Below, piece after piece: positions 43,240-53,945 of a DNA stretch of 64,000 bases. The notes beneath the pieces were generated by a model. It searched no databases and had not been told where the DNA came from. It saw nothing but the letters and a program-made list of their open reading frames with translations. Both the position numbers and the translations under genes were made by a program. Position 1 is the first letter of the stretch. The number at the start of each line of letters is the position of its first letter. Source of the DNA: Elephas maximus indicus. Lineage: Eukaryota > Chordata > Mammalia > Proboscidea > Elephantidae. The DNA lies in NCBI RefSeq assembly GCF_024166365.1, contig NC_064825.1:103926480-103990479 (forward strand), written 5' to 3'.

Positions 43240-43584
43240 GCTAGTGGTGGTTCAGTGGTAGAATTCTCTCCTCCTGTGTGGAAGACCCTAGCTAGATTCC
43301 TGGCCCATGCACCTCATGCATGGTCACTACCTGTCTGTAAGTGGAGGCTTTCTTGTTGCTGTGACTTTGAGCCAGTTTCAGCAGAGATTCCATGCTCAAA
43401 TGGACTAGACATTAAGGCCTGGTGATTTACTTCCAAAAATCTGCCATTGAAAATCTTGTGGATTACAACTGTCTGATCCACAACCTTTCACGGGGATGGT
43501 GCAGGACCTGATATTGTTTTGTTCCATTGTGCACAGTGTTACCATGAGTCAGAGGCTGACAAGATAGCAGCTAACAACAACAAA
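43240..43584 (+). mobile_element. tRNA-Gly-headed SINE with RTE-like tail
   Basis: The longest of the three copies. Head 'ctagtggtggttcagtggta' GAATTC, body 'gtttcagcagagattccatg', 'gactagacattaaggcctgg', then 'catggggatggtgcaggac'-type block ('cacggggatggtgcaggacc') and the end GCAGCTAACAACAACAAAAG. Confidence 0.9.
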
Positions 43585-44208
43585 AGTTTCTAGAAAAAGG
43601 GTGAGTTTGGGAAGGTCAAGACAGTTTTTAATTTCACCAAACCCAGATAAACATGGAAATTTCTTTAATATCAACAGGAGAAGATAGGGTGTGTAGGACT
43701 ATTCTGCCAGCTGGTTTAAAACAAGGGATCTGCTCTCCGTACACCCACGGCTTCCCTTATGTAGAGAGCAGACAGACAACCACTTAATTGAATCTTTCAC
43801 TGCTGTTCACCAACATTTTTATTTTATGTTGAGTCCTCTCTGTAGACTGCAGAGGGACTAGCAGCTTTTAATTGAAAGTATTTGACCAAGTTCAGGGAAT
43901 GAAAAACACGTAAGTATGTAAAATGTATAAAGCAAGGGGACAAAGTAATTGAAATTGGTTTCCTAGATATGATGCTGCCACAACATGGGCACTGAATGGG
44001 AATAAATGAACAAGAAGAGAAATGAAGTTGGACAAGTCTCCAGCTGCAACCTAGTCAGTTCCTCCCAAGTCTGCTTCAGTTTTTTTTTTTTTTAATCAAT
44101 TTGTGTTACCATCAGATATGTGGGTAGAAAGTGTAGCCAACCTCATTGTGAAGTCCAAGAAGAAAGCTTTAATCCAAAGAGTATGCCCTGTACTTGCAGA
44201 GGTTTTGG
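43585..44208. other. Unassigned intergenic sequence
   Basis: No gene or repeat recognised; T-run at 44081-44092. Confidence 0.5.
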
Positions 44209-44373
44209 CCAAAAAAACCAAACCCATTGCTGTAGGTTTGATTCCGACTCATAGCAACCCTATAGGATGAGCAGAACTGTCCTGTAGAGTTTCCGAGGAG
44301 CACCTGGTAGATTTGAACTGCTGACATTTTGGTTAGCAGCCATAGCACTTAACCACTACACCACCAGGGTTTC
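44209..44373 (-). mobile_element. AfroSINE with 12-bp target-site duplication
   Basis: Complement from 'ccaaaaaaaccaaacccatt' to 'acaccaccagggtttc'. CAGAGGTTTTGG flanks it at 44197-44208 and 44374-44385. Confidence 0.95.
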
Positions 44374-44578
44374 CAGAGGTTTTGGGAGATCCTAAAAATT
44401 CATGGTTTTCTGAAGCACCATCATGTCTGCATGGGGCCATGCTGAAAATGGTGAGATGTACTCCAGTTTGAATTGGAAAATCAGGATCTGCCCAATGATC
44501 AATCTCATTGTAATGAGACAAATGCAGATTTAGATAGTCATTTTCGTTTAGAGAGTTAGATATTTAGTGATCAGTAGT

Positions 44579-44922
44579 GCTAAATCTGCTGCAAAAGACC
44601 TCTTTAAAGTATTAAAAAGCAAAGATGTCACTTTGAGGACTAAAGTGTGCCTGACTCAAGCACGGTATTCTCAATTAACTCATATGCATGTGAAAGCTGG
44701 ACAATGAATAAGGAAGACAGAAGAAGAATTGATGCCTTTGAATTATGGTGTTGATGAAGAATATTGAATAAACCATGGACTGCCAGAAGAATGAACAAAT
44801 CTGTCTTGTAAGAAGTACAGCCAGAATGCAGAGGGTGCAGGACCGAGCAATGTTTTGGTCTGTTGTAAGTGGGGTCACTATGAGTTGCAACTGACTCCAG
44901 GGCACCTAAGAACAACAACGGT
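44579..44922 (+). mobile_element. RTE-clade LINE, short 3' fragment
   Basis: From 'taaatctgctgcaaaagacc' through 'atgcctttgaattatggtgt' to 'agggcacctaagaacaacaa'. About 200 bases before the 3' end are deleted (jump near 44828). Confidence 0.85.
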
Positions 44923-45161
44923 GCTAAAGGTAAAAGATAGACATATACTCACATTTTGCAATTAACAGAATAAATTGGTGTAAGAATTTTGGGACAGATG
45001 GGATGAAGAGAAAGAAGGATCTAGAAAAGGAAGTGAGCGTGGCTAAAGGAAATCTTGCAACCCCCACCCCTGCCTGCTGCAAACTTGTTTTGTTCCAATT
45101 GTGTTTCTCCCTTGGGTTTATACGTAAAATTATGTCAGCATTCTCAGTGTCCTTGGGATCC

Positions 45162-46070
45162 ATGGAAATACCACACAATATCACTGAATTTATCATGCTG
45201 GGGCTCTCACAGAATCCAGAGGTACAGAGAGTTCTCTTTATGGTCTTCTTGATCATCTATGTGGTAACAGTTTGTGGCAACATACTTATTGTGGTCACCA
45301 TCACCTCCAGTTCCACTCTGGCGTCCCCCATGTATTTCTTCCTGGCCAATCTGTCCTTTATTGACACTTGTTATTCTTCCTGTATGGCTCCTAAACTCAT
45401 TGCTGACTCCTTGTATGAGGGGAGACCCATCTCTTATGAAGCATGCATGACTCAGCTCTTTGGAGCCCATTTTTTGGGAGGAACTGAGATCATCCTGCTT
45501 ACTGTTATGGCCTATGACCGCTATGTGGCCATCTGCAAGCCCCTGCACTATACAACCATCATGACCAGGCATCTCTGTGCCCTGCTTGTGGGGGTGGCCT
45601 GGCTGGGGGGTTTTCTGCACTCATTGGTTCAGCTCCTCCTTGTCCTTCAGTTGCCCTTCTGTGGGCTCAACGTGATCAATCACTTTGTCTGTGACTTGTA
45701 CCCGTTGCTGGAACTCACTTGCACCAACACCTATGTCATTGGTCTGCTGGTGGTTGCCAACAGTGGTGTGATCTGCCTGCTGAACTTCCTCATGCTGGCT
45801 GCCTCCTACATTGTCATCCTGTGCTCCCTGAGGTCCCACAGTGCAGAGGGGAGACGCAAAGCCCTCTCCACCTGTGGGGCCCACTTCATTGTTGTTGCCT
45901 TGTTCTTTGTGCCCTGTATATTTACGTATATGCGTCCATCCTCTACTTTTTCTATAGACAAAAACATGGCAGTATTTTATGGTGTTCTGACACCTATGTT
46001 GAATCCGCTCATTTATACCCTGAGAAACAAAGAGGTAAAAAGGGCTATAAGAAAGCTCTTCATACAGTAA
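45162..46070 (+). CDS. Olfactory receptor, class II, family 4 (4A/4C-like), intact
   Basis: 302 residues from the ATG at 45162, the same length and start as its paralogue at 22734. Landmarks: NIT glycosylation site (6-8), GN at 39-40, SPMYFFL at 55-61, Cys95/Cys177 disulfide pair, canonical [10 protein letters not shown] at 116-125, KALSTC at 233-238 and canonical PMLNPLIY at 278-285. LPFCGLN replaces the usual LPFCGPN near 164-170. The frame is open 53 codons further upstream to an ATG at 45003, but that stretch ([20 protein letters not shown]) is not receptor-like, and candidate splice acceptors (TTATGTCAG and TTCTCAG, 45131-45147) lie just before 45162, as expected for a 5' UTR exon junction. 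From about residue 120 to 255 it is ~94% identical in DNA to the first OR gene, against ~77% before that. Confidence 0.95.
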   Translation: MEIPHNITEFIMLGLSQNPEVQRVLFMVFLIIYVVTVCGNILIVVTITSSSTLASPMYFFLANLSFIDTCYSSCMAPKLIADSLYEGRPISYEACMTQLFGAHFLGGTEIILLTVMAYDRYVAICKPLHYTTIMTRHLCALLVGVAWLGGFLHSLVQLLLVLQLPFCGLNVINHFVCDLYPLLELTCTNTYVIGLLVVANSGVICLLNFLMLAASYIVILCSLRSHSAEGRRKALSTCGAHFIVVALFFVPCIFTYMRPSSTFSIDKNMAVFYGVLTPMLNPLIYTLRNKEVKRAIRKLFIQ

Positions 46071-46279
46071 GATTGAAGGTGTGTAATGAGTGGTAAAGAA
46101 GGATGATAAAAATGACTTTATTTCTCTAAATGGAACAAACCAAGGCCTATGTTTGTTACTGTATGTCCTCTTATTCCATCTTATCTATTTTTTTTTTCAT
46201 CTCCATAGACTTTTATGCTTTACTTAGTCTTTTTAAGTGAATTACATAATATGATCATCAAAACTCTATGGACTAGATA
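46071..46279. other. 3' flank of the second OR gene, unassigned
   Basis: No AATAAA seen close to the stop. T-run at 46187-46197. Confidence 0.4.
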
Positions 46280-46400
46280 TGGCATAAATGATTATTGTCT
46301 CTCTTTTAAAAATTAGAGAACTGGGTCTCCTGATGTGGTTAATTTATTACTTAAGGTTATCTAGCTTTGAAGTGCCTAAACCAAAAGTCAAAATCAGTCC
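46280..46400 (-). mobile_element. MIR fragment
   Basis: Complement: 'tctcttttaaaaattagaga', 'acttaaggttatctagcttt', 'aagtgcctaaaccaaaagtc'. Confidence 0.5.
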
Positions 46401-46601
46401 ATTTCTGATCTCTAGTCCAAAAGTCTAAATAGCGACCCATATTGATGTCATTTGAGTTTGTGTGATAACTGAGTTGTAGAAATGTGAGGCAAAATACAAC
46501 TTGAGGTAAACAATTTCACTCTTAGTCGTACAGAAGCTCTTATGCATCCAGGCCTGACTTCTATTCCCTGTCATCATCCTTTATAACATCATCCCTGAAT
46601 G

Positions 46602-46795
46602 GTGAAAACAGGTAACGTGGTTGACTGCTAACTGAAAGGTTGGAGGTTCAAGTCCACTCTGAAGCACCTCGGAAGAAAGACCTGGCAATCTACTTATGGA
46701 AAACTAGTCACTGAAAACCCTATGGATCACAGTTCTATTCATATGGGGTTGTCATGAATGAGTATTGACATTATGGCAACTGATTTGGTTTGGTT
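46602..46795 (+). mobile_element. AfroSINE, long-body variant, 5'-truncated
   Basis: 'actgctaactgaaaggttgg', 'gcacctcggaagaaagacct', 'agtcactgaaaaccctatgg', degraded tail ending 'ggcaactgatttggttt'. Confidence 0.8.
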
Positions 46796-46818
46796 TTGTA
46801 GGTGCTATACTGTGGTTG

Positions 46819-46988
46819 GAAACCCTGGTGGTGTAGTGGTTAAGAGTTTGGCTGCTAACCAAAAGATTGACAGTTCAAATCTACCTGGTGCTCCTTGGAA
46901 ACTCTATGGGGCAGTTCTAATGTGTCCTATAGGGTCCTATGAGGTGGAATTGACTCGATGGCAAATGTTTTTTTTTTTTTGTTTGTTT
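46819..46988 (+). mobile_element. AfroSINE with 13-bp target-site duplication
   Basis: 'gaaaccctggtggtgtagtg' to 'ggaattgactcgatggcaaa' and T-run. TATACTGTGGTTG (46806-46818) and TATACTATGGTTG (46989-47001) flank it, one mismatch. Confidence 0.93.
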
Positions 46989-47001
46989 TATACTATGGTT
47001 G

Positions 47002-47205
47002 AGAGATTAATATCTCTGGCTCTGGAAATGGATCAACCTGAATTTGATTCTTATTTCCGATGTTTACCAAATGACAGAATATTTATAACTCTCTAATGCC
47101 TGTCTTTAAAATAATGGTAATGATAATACTTATCTCAAAGTGATGTTGTGACAGTCTTTGTAAAGTTCTTAGCCCAGTTTCTACACTGGGTAAACACACA
47201 ACATG
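47002..47205 (+). mobile_element. MIR
   Basis: 'ttaatatctctggctctgga', 'tttgattcttatttccgatg', 'tctttaaaataatggtaatg', 'gacagtctttgtaaagttct'. Confidence 0.65.
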
Positions 47206-47214
47206 TTTTAGGTG

Positions 47215-47745
47215 CTATCTTAGTTATCTAGTGCTGCTATAACAGAAATACCACAAGTGGATGCCTTTAACAAAGTGAAATTTATTCTCTCACTTTTTAG
47301 TAGGCTGCAAGTACAAATTCAGGGCTTCAGCTCCAGGGGAAGGCTCCTTCTCTCTCTGTGGGCTCTGGAGGAAGATCCTTGTCATCAGCCTTCCCTTGGT
47401 CTGGGAGCAACTCAGTGCAGGAACCTCAAGTCCAAAGGATGCACTCTGCTCCCGGCACTGCTTTCTTGGTGGTATGAGGTTCCTATGTCTCTCTGCTCAC
47501 TTCTCTCTTTTATATTTCAGAAGAGATCAGCTTAAGACACTATCTAATCTTGTACAGCTCATCAATATAACTGCCTATAATCCATTCTATTACATCATAG
47601 TGATGGGATTTACAACACATGGGGAAATCACATCAGATGATAAAATGGTAGACAATCACACAGTCATACAAAGGAATCATGCCCTAGTCAAGTTGACAGA
47701 TTTTTTTGGGGACACAGTTCAGTCCATGATGGGTGCTAATATTAT
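47215..47745 (-). mobile_element. MaLR-type solo LTR (fossil retroviral-like element), antisense
   Basis: The complement of a MaLR-like LTR: it opens 'cttagttatctagtgctgct' 'ataacagaaataccacaagt' (LTR 3' end) and runs to 'ggacacagttcagtccatga' (LTR 5' end). No internal region was seen. Old, family assignment by overall LTR pattern only. Confidence 0.6.
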
Positions 47746-48160
47746 GCCAACCTCAACCTTTTCCTAATTGTCCATAAAAAGAGTTTTCTACAACTTCTTT
47801 ACATTTTGTATGTCTATTAGTTTTGAAATATATGTTGTCCCTTGAGTTGAATGGTTTAAATTTTTGGCTAGTAATGCAAAATGACATTTCCTTTTATTTT
47901 TCCTAACTGTCCCTGTTTCAATCTCTGAGGGATCCTAGCGTTCTGCAATCTGAAACTTATGTCCATGTTTGTCCTGTCTTTTTCATGATTTTGTAAACTC
48001 TGACCATACGCATTACCAGCCCTCACCCTTCAAGAGTAACCTGTTGTTGTCGAGCAAATTCAAGAATGTAAACTCCCTTAATTTATAACACATTTATCCT
48101 TTGTTTGCCGAATAACCTACAGTTCCCTAAGTTGCAACATTTCTACTACTTATACTAAGG
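47746..48160. other. Unassigned intergenic sequence
   Basis: No gene and no recognised repeat. Confidence 0.5.
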
Positions 48161-48162
48161 AA

Positions 48163-48719
48163 CAGTCAAGAAATCAGATGACACGTCGCATTGGGCAAAT
48201 CTGCTGTGAAAGACCTTTTTAAACTGTTAAAAAGCAAAGATGTCACTTTAAGGACTAAGGTACGCCCGACCCAAGCCATGGAGTTTTCAATCACTTCAAT
48301 GCATGTGAAAGGTGGACAATGAATAAGGAAGACTAAAGAAGAATTGACACTTTTGAATTATGGTGTTGGTGAAGAATATCAAATATACCATGCATTGCCA
48401 GAAGTAAAAACATCTGTCTTCGAAGAAGTACAGCCCGAATGCTCCTTAGGAAAGAGGACGATGAGACTTCGTCTCACACATGTTGGACATGTTATCAGGA
48501 GGGATCAGCCCCCAGAGAAGGACATCATGCTTGGTAAAGTAGAGGGCCAGTGAACAAGGGGAATATCCTCAAAGAGATGGATGGACACAGTGGCTGCAAC
48601 AATGGTTTGAAGCATGACAACGATTGTGAGGATGGCACAGGACCAGGCGGTGTTTTGTTCTGTTGTACATAGGGCCACTAGGAGTTGGAACCAACTCAAC
48701 AGTACCTAACAACAACAAT
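48163..48719 (+). mobile_element. RTE-clade LINE, 3' fragment
   Basis: From 'aacagtcaagaaatcagatg' through 'gaagaagtacagcccgaatg' and 'agaaggacatcatgcttggt' to 'cagtacctaacaacaacaat'. No large gaps; frame broken. Confidence 0.9.
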
Positions 48720-48764
48720 ACCACTAAGGAAAAAACAAACTAGAAATTATATGAAAATCAAATT

Positions 48765-49172
48765 CTTAAAAAAAATTTTTTTGGGGGCATTCAGTGAAAG
48801 TTTACACAGTAAGTTAGTTTCGTGTTTGATAGTTTGTACATAAAATGTTCCATGACATTGATTTCATTCCCCACAATGTGTCAATATTCTCCCCATTTCC
48901 ACCGTAGTTTCCCCATTTCCTTTCATCCTGATTTTCTCCCCCCTCCTGCCTTCTCACCTTTGCTTTTGGACAAATATTGCCCTTTTGATCTCATATAGTT
49001 GATTGTTCCAAGGGGGACGTTCCTTTCCGGTGTTATTGTTTATTTGATGGGTCTGTCTATGGTTTGGCTGAAAGGTGGTCTCAGGGAATGGCTTCAGTTA
49101 CAGGTCAGAATGGTGTCTTAGGGCCATGGTTTTTGCAGTCTCTGTCAGACCAGTAGATTGGTTTTTTTTTGT
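48765..49172 (-). mobile_element. L1 3' UTR, truncated
   Basis: 'cattcagtgaaagtttacac' at the 3' end follows a T-run, like 63490 ('tgctttaagtgaaagtttac'). 'gtgtcttagggccatggttt' matches the L1 3' UTR at about 10215-10240. Older subfamily than the full-length copy. Confidence 0.75.
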
Positions 49173-49834
49173 AAATTTGATTTTTTGTTCTACAATTGAA
49201 AAGCAATTTCTTAACTATCAGGATATATGTTTAAAATTGATCTCCAGGAACCAATAAATTTGTGAGATCATCAGGAAATAGCTCTTGTTTTATCTCCAAA
49301 CTTCTATTTCTCGAAATAACTGAATGTTAACAGAATCCTCAGACAAAATACATTTTGTGTTCTTTCATTTTATCACATTTCCATAGGCTAATAAGAGCTA
49401 GATATAACTGATAGCTTGAATTCTACACCCATTCATTTCTGCTGTGAGGTGATAAAAGTGTAATTGAGCTAATTTCTTAATCACTTAAGAAATACGAAAT
49501 CTTGGTAAGGTTCACTAAAAAATAGCTTATCTCCTTGCCAGCTTGCTACAATTTTATGTCTAGGAATTTTCTAGAAAAGCACACTAATCCATTTGAAATA
49601 TATCCTTATTTTAGTACAGTTAAAACATCAAATAACGCAGAATTATAAATAACTAACTAGTCACTAGCTGCTTCTTTCAGGACTCACATCTTTCAAACCT
49701 GACCCGTCCCTGAGAACAAGTTTACCTTTATTTGGCTCATAAAAGGAGACCCAAGAAATTTAAGAATTGAATTCTAAGGAAAAGAAAGAAACGTAAGACA
49801 CTGAGCTTGTTTACTGTTTGTATTAATGGGAAGT
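49173..49834. other. Unassigned intergenic sequence
   Basis: No gene and no recognised repeat. A small 9-bp inverted repeat (ATTTCTTAA ... TTAAGAAAT) lies at 49472-49493. Confidence 0.5.
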
Positions 49835-50066
49835 AAAATGAGAATTATAAAGCGTGAACGCTTTGGGTCACATAGGCTTGGATTTGAATTCTGATTCAGT
49901 CAAATTTTAGCTTGAGAAATGTAATTAACCTCTCCGACTCTATGTTTCTTAGTTTGAAAAATGGGAATGACAATAGTGTTGCATTTATAGGACTGTTGTG
50001 AGAATTAAACATCAGGAGGAATATAAAACACTTTATACATTGTAAACACTCAATAAATAAAAGCTA
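49835..50066 (+). mobile_element. MIR, nearly full length
   Basis: 'cacataggcttggatttgaa', 'ttctgattcagtcaaatttt', 'tagtttgaaaaatgggaatg', 'ttgtgagaattaaacatcag', 'acactcaataaataaaagct'. Confidence 0.8.
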
Positions 50067-50079
50067 TGCATTTCTTCTT

Positions 50080-50870
50080 TGCTCTTCTGTATACATTGTC
50101 TAGCTTTCGCATGTATAAGAGAGGTGATTGAAAACACAATGTCTTGGGTCAGGCTCACCTTAGTCTTCAAAGTGACATCTTCGCTTTTTAACACTTGAAA
50201 GAGATCTTTTGTAGCAGATTTGCCCAATGTAACAGGCCATTTGATTTCATGACTGCTGCTTCCATGGCTGTTGACTGTGGATCCAAGTAAACGGAAATCC
50301 CTGACAACTTCAATCTTTTCTCCATTTATCATGATATTGCTTATTGGCCCAGTTGTGAGGATTTTTTTTTCTTTATGTTGAGGCTGAAACCCTGGTGGTA
50401 TAGTGGTTAAGAGCTACACTGCTGACCAAAAGGCTGGCAGTTTGAATCCACCAGGTGCTCCTTGGAATCTCTGGGGCAGTTCTACTCTGTCCTATATGGT
50501 CTCTATAAGTTGGAATCGACTTGACAGCAATGAGTTTGGGTTTTTATGGTTTTATGTTGAGGTGTAATCCATACTGAAGGCTGTGGACTTTGATCTTCAT
50601 CAGTAAGTGCTTAAAGTCCTCTTCACTTTCAGCAAGCAAAGTTGTAGCATCTGCATAGTGCAGGTTGTTAATGCGTCTTCCTCCAATTCTGATGCCACTT
50701 TTTTCTTCATAAAGTCCATTTTCTTGAATTATTTGCTCAGCATACAGATTGAATGAGACTAGTGAAAGAATACAAGCCTGAAACATACCCTTCTTGACTT
50801 TAAACCACACAGTGTCCTCTTGTTCTGTTCAAGGACTGCCTCTTGGTCTAACATTGTTTTATTGATGCTC
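50080..50870 (-). mobile_element. RTE-clade LINE, internal RT fragment, split by an AfroSINE
   Basis: Antisense RT: minus-strand frames read GEKIEVVRDFRLLGSTVNSH and SGIRIGGRRINNLHYADATT LLAESEE in the order expected. The 3' end of the element is absent at the left, so this is an internal fragment. The AfroSINE at 50384-50550 interrupts it. Confidence 0.88.
50384..50550 (+). mobile_element. AfroSINE in RTE, 12-bp target-site duplication
   Basis: 'tgaaaccctggtggtatagt' to 'ggaatcgacttgacagcaat' plus T-rich end. TTTATGTTGAGG lies at 50372-50383 and 50551-50562. Confidence 0.95.
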
Positions 50871-51310
50871 ACACCCTCCTATCGTAGAGGTACAATTACC
50901 TTCAAATAATGAAGTATTTTAGATAGAAGAAAGCTCCACAGTTTGAAGCTTAAAGTAAAGGATGAAATGTTAGCAGCTCTGTGCCTCTAAAGCAAATAAG
51001 GTGAGTACTAACCTCAGGATTTTAATCAGAGAAAGTTCTCGATAAACATTCACTACCACCATCACCACTGCCATTGTTATCATTATTACCACAACCACCA
51101 TCACCAACAGCAGAGGCATCATAATCATCGTCATTTTTACTGTTTTTTTTTTTTTTTGTATTTTAAAAACTCTACTTTTCGTCTGTCTTCTTGCAACCTG
51201 CAACAAGATCTTCAAAAGATAAATTTGATTTTTTTTAAAGCACACATTTGCTTGTATATATTTATAAGCTGGGCATATGTAAGAAATTAGGGAAAAGCAT
51301 CAGCTGCTTT
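50871..51310. other. Unassigned, with a (CAC/ATC)-rich tract at 51045-51130
   Basis: 'cactaccaccatcaccactg' and 'ccacaaccaccatcaccaac' are low-complexity. Otherwise nothing recognised. Confidence 0.6.
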
Positions 51311-51733
51311 TTTTTTAAAGTAACTTTATTTGTTTTGTTGTTGTTGAGAATACACATAGCAAAACATACATCAGTTCAATGGTTTCTACATGTACCATTT
51401 AGTGGCATTGATTGCATAGTTCGAGTTGTTCGACCATTCTCACCCATTCTGAGTTGTTCTTCCTTCAATAACATAAATTCACTGCCCCCTAAGTTTCCTA
51501 CCTAATCTTTTGAGTTGCTGTTGTCAGTTTGATCCCATATAGATAGTTCTTAAAAGATCATAGTGCTCAAGGCAGATTTTTTTTCCTAGTTAAGCTAAAG
51601 TATTGTTTGGTTTTAAGAAGACTTCAGGGGATATTTTTGGTTTAAAGTTTACAGTTTATCTCAGGACAATAGTTTCAGGGGTTCTTCCAACTTTTCTGGC
51701 TCCAGGAAGTCTGGAGTCCACGAAGCATCTTTT
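51311..51733 (-). mobile_element. L1 3' UTR, old subfamily
   Basis: 'gttgttgttgagaatacaca' 'tagcaaaacatacatcagtt', 'gttcgaccattctcacccat', 'ttcaggggttcttccaactt' form an antisense L1 3'-end unit flanked by T-runs at both sides. Confidence 0.65.
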
Positions 51734-52140
51734 TTTTAAAAAGCATTATCTGTGAGATCTGACCCGACTTAAAGTCCTGAGAACATGGGAAATGCCAGCA
51801 TCATGTGATTGTCTAATGCCTGGTTTAGAAATCTCCTCCTGAAAACAAGTTTCTGAGCTTTCCCTGGAAGTCACAAGCTCTGTATAGAGATAAGTCTTTT
51901 GGTCCCTGGCACTCGGCTATCCCTTCTTTTTCGTGAGGACCAGAACAGGGCAGGATCCATCATTAGTGAGTGTGCTTTTGAAATTAGTTCTGCTGAAGGC
52001 ATCTCATGGTCCTTCCCTCCAGTGTCCTCATTTCTAACTGCAGCTATGTTTAAGACCATTTTTATCCCAGAATAGTGAGTTAGTGATGGGCTCACCCTTC
52101 AGTTCTCAGAGGCCTGGCCACCGTGTCTTTTAGGAGCTGT
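51734..52140. other. Unassigned intergenic sequence
   Basis: Nothing recognised. Confidence 0.45.
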
Positions 52141-52144
52141 TGCT

Positions 52145-52565
52145 GAGATAATTGCTGTTGTTCTTCCTGTCTAGCTGGCTCTGATTCATGGAGATGCCAT
52201 GTGCAGCAGAGTGAAACTTTGCCCAGTCCTGTTGCACCTTCATGATCATTGATAAACTCAAGTTCATTTTTGTGGCCACTGTGTATTTTAAGAGCCTTCA
52301 TCCTAAGGGGCTCATCTTCCTTCACTATCTTGAACAATATTCTGTTGTGATCCACAGGGTTTGCATTGCCTAATTTTCAGAAACTAATCACCAGGCCTTC
52401 CTTCCAAGTTTGTTTTAGTCTGGAAGCTTCTCTGGAACCTGTTCATCATGGTGATACTGCTGGTATCTACAATACTGGTGCTGTAGCTTTCAGTATCAGA
52501 GCACCATGCACACCACCATAGCACAACAAACTCACAGAGGGTGGTGGCGGAGATAATAAACCACC
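52145..52565 (-). mobile_element. Non-autonomous RTE derivative (5' region joined to 3' end)
   Basis: Left part (52145-52260: 'agctggctctgattcatgga', 'ccatgtgcagcagagtgaaa') is the complement of the RTE 3' end. Right part (about 52330-52565: 'gttttagtctggaagcttct', 'ggtgatactgctggtatcta', 'gctttcagtatcagagcacc') is the complement of the RTE 5' region as at 33150-33255. No endonuclease or RT sequence lies between, and no tRNA-Gly head is visible. Confidence 0.65.
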
Positions 52566-52784
52566 CTGACATTGACTTACTAGGAAATGGATGACATTTA
52601 TGACATATTTTGAGTGAAGTGAGACTGCGACATACATTGGTCCTGCCATGGTCACAGTTATCAAGGGACTGTAGTGGTGCTCTTGGGTTCCTCTGTCAGA
52701 AACAGAGAAAGGTTACCACAAGCCCTGGGGGGCATCTCTGAAGTCTGCACAGTTTGAGCATTTTCGACTATTTTTCAAGTGAGT

Positions 52785-52990
52785 CGTTTTTCCAATTTAA
52801 ATCATTATCTTGTCACACTTAAGGAAATATGTAATATAATTTTCCTTTTACAGAAGAAGAAACAGGTAGAGAGAGGTGAACCTACTTGTTTACATTTCCA
52901 AGGCTAATCACCTCCAGAGACAAGATGAGAAATTAGACCTATTAGATCAACATCTTTGACTTCAAATCATGTGACTATTTCTAAATCTCT
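52785..52990 (-). mobile_element. MIR
   Basis: Complement: 'cttttacagaagaagaaaca', 'ggtagagagaggtgaaccta', 'tccaaggctaatcacctcca'. Confidence 0.55.
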
Positions 52991-53945
52991 CAGTAATTCA
53001 TTGCATTCTTGGTATAGTTCTTTTCTATAATCTAGACCTGGGATTCCTGTTGTCCAGTTACATGACACAAACTTGATCTTACATCACTGGTAATTTCCTA
53101 CCACTGCTGTTTTGTTTTCTGGGCCTCCTTTTCCTTTGTGTCTAAAATCAGATTTTAATATACAGATATTACATCTGTCTTAACTCTACAGAATTTATTG
53201 GTTACATTTCTTTTGCTCCAGGCAATTCTGTTTCCAATAATTTCTCTAGACAACTGTAGACTGCAGGGAATGGTGGAGATGCAATTTTAAGAAAGTACAT
53301 TTGCATGCAAATGCTCTCTTCTAGTGGGTGTCATATCTAAAATGTTTTCTACTTCTATGGTGGAAGAGCATTTAGACCTCTCAAACTTAGGCAAGTAAAA
53401 GAAAAAAAAATTACATTTTGATGAAAGTCTTTCTTTTAGACTCTGTCCATTGCATTCTTAACTCTTTTCATATAAATTGTTTTTCCTATTTTAAAATAAA
53501 ACTCCTCTCTAGCTATAAAAAAGCCAGTGCTGTCTCTAGCTATAGTACTGTGTGTAAATATTATTTGTGAATAGTGCTGTTAATGTGCTTCATACCCACA
53601 GTAAAGGCCACGTTATGACTTTTGTGGACTCTACAGATTTTTGTCTTCACTGGCCATAACCTCCATAAAAAATATTAAAACTGCAGATGCGTATTACTGC
53701 ACTGGTAGAAAGAGGAATATAATCCAAGTTGGAGTATATTCTTCTTTGTCTTCTTATTTTAGAAAAAATTGAAATATTTCTTGGGCCCCTTAAAGTATCC
53801 TGGACCCTAGGCACTGTGCCTGCTGTACCTCATGGAAAAGTCAGCCCTGCCTACAACATGTGGGCTCCTAAAACCAATTGATCCAGAGAAGTTACTCTCC
53901 CAAGTTTAATCAAGATTTTTTTTCTAATTATTTTAATCAGAAGAT
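52991..53945. other. Unassigned, 3' flank of the third OR gene
   Basis: AT-rich; no gene and no recognised repeat in about 950 bp. Confidence 0.5.

Noticed and set aside
49472-49493. Small inverted repeat ATTTCTTAA ... TTAAGAAAT as DNA-transposon ends
   Set aside because: The arms are only 4 bases apart, so no element lies between them, and no TA-type duplication flanks it.
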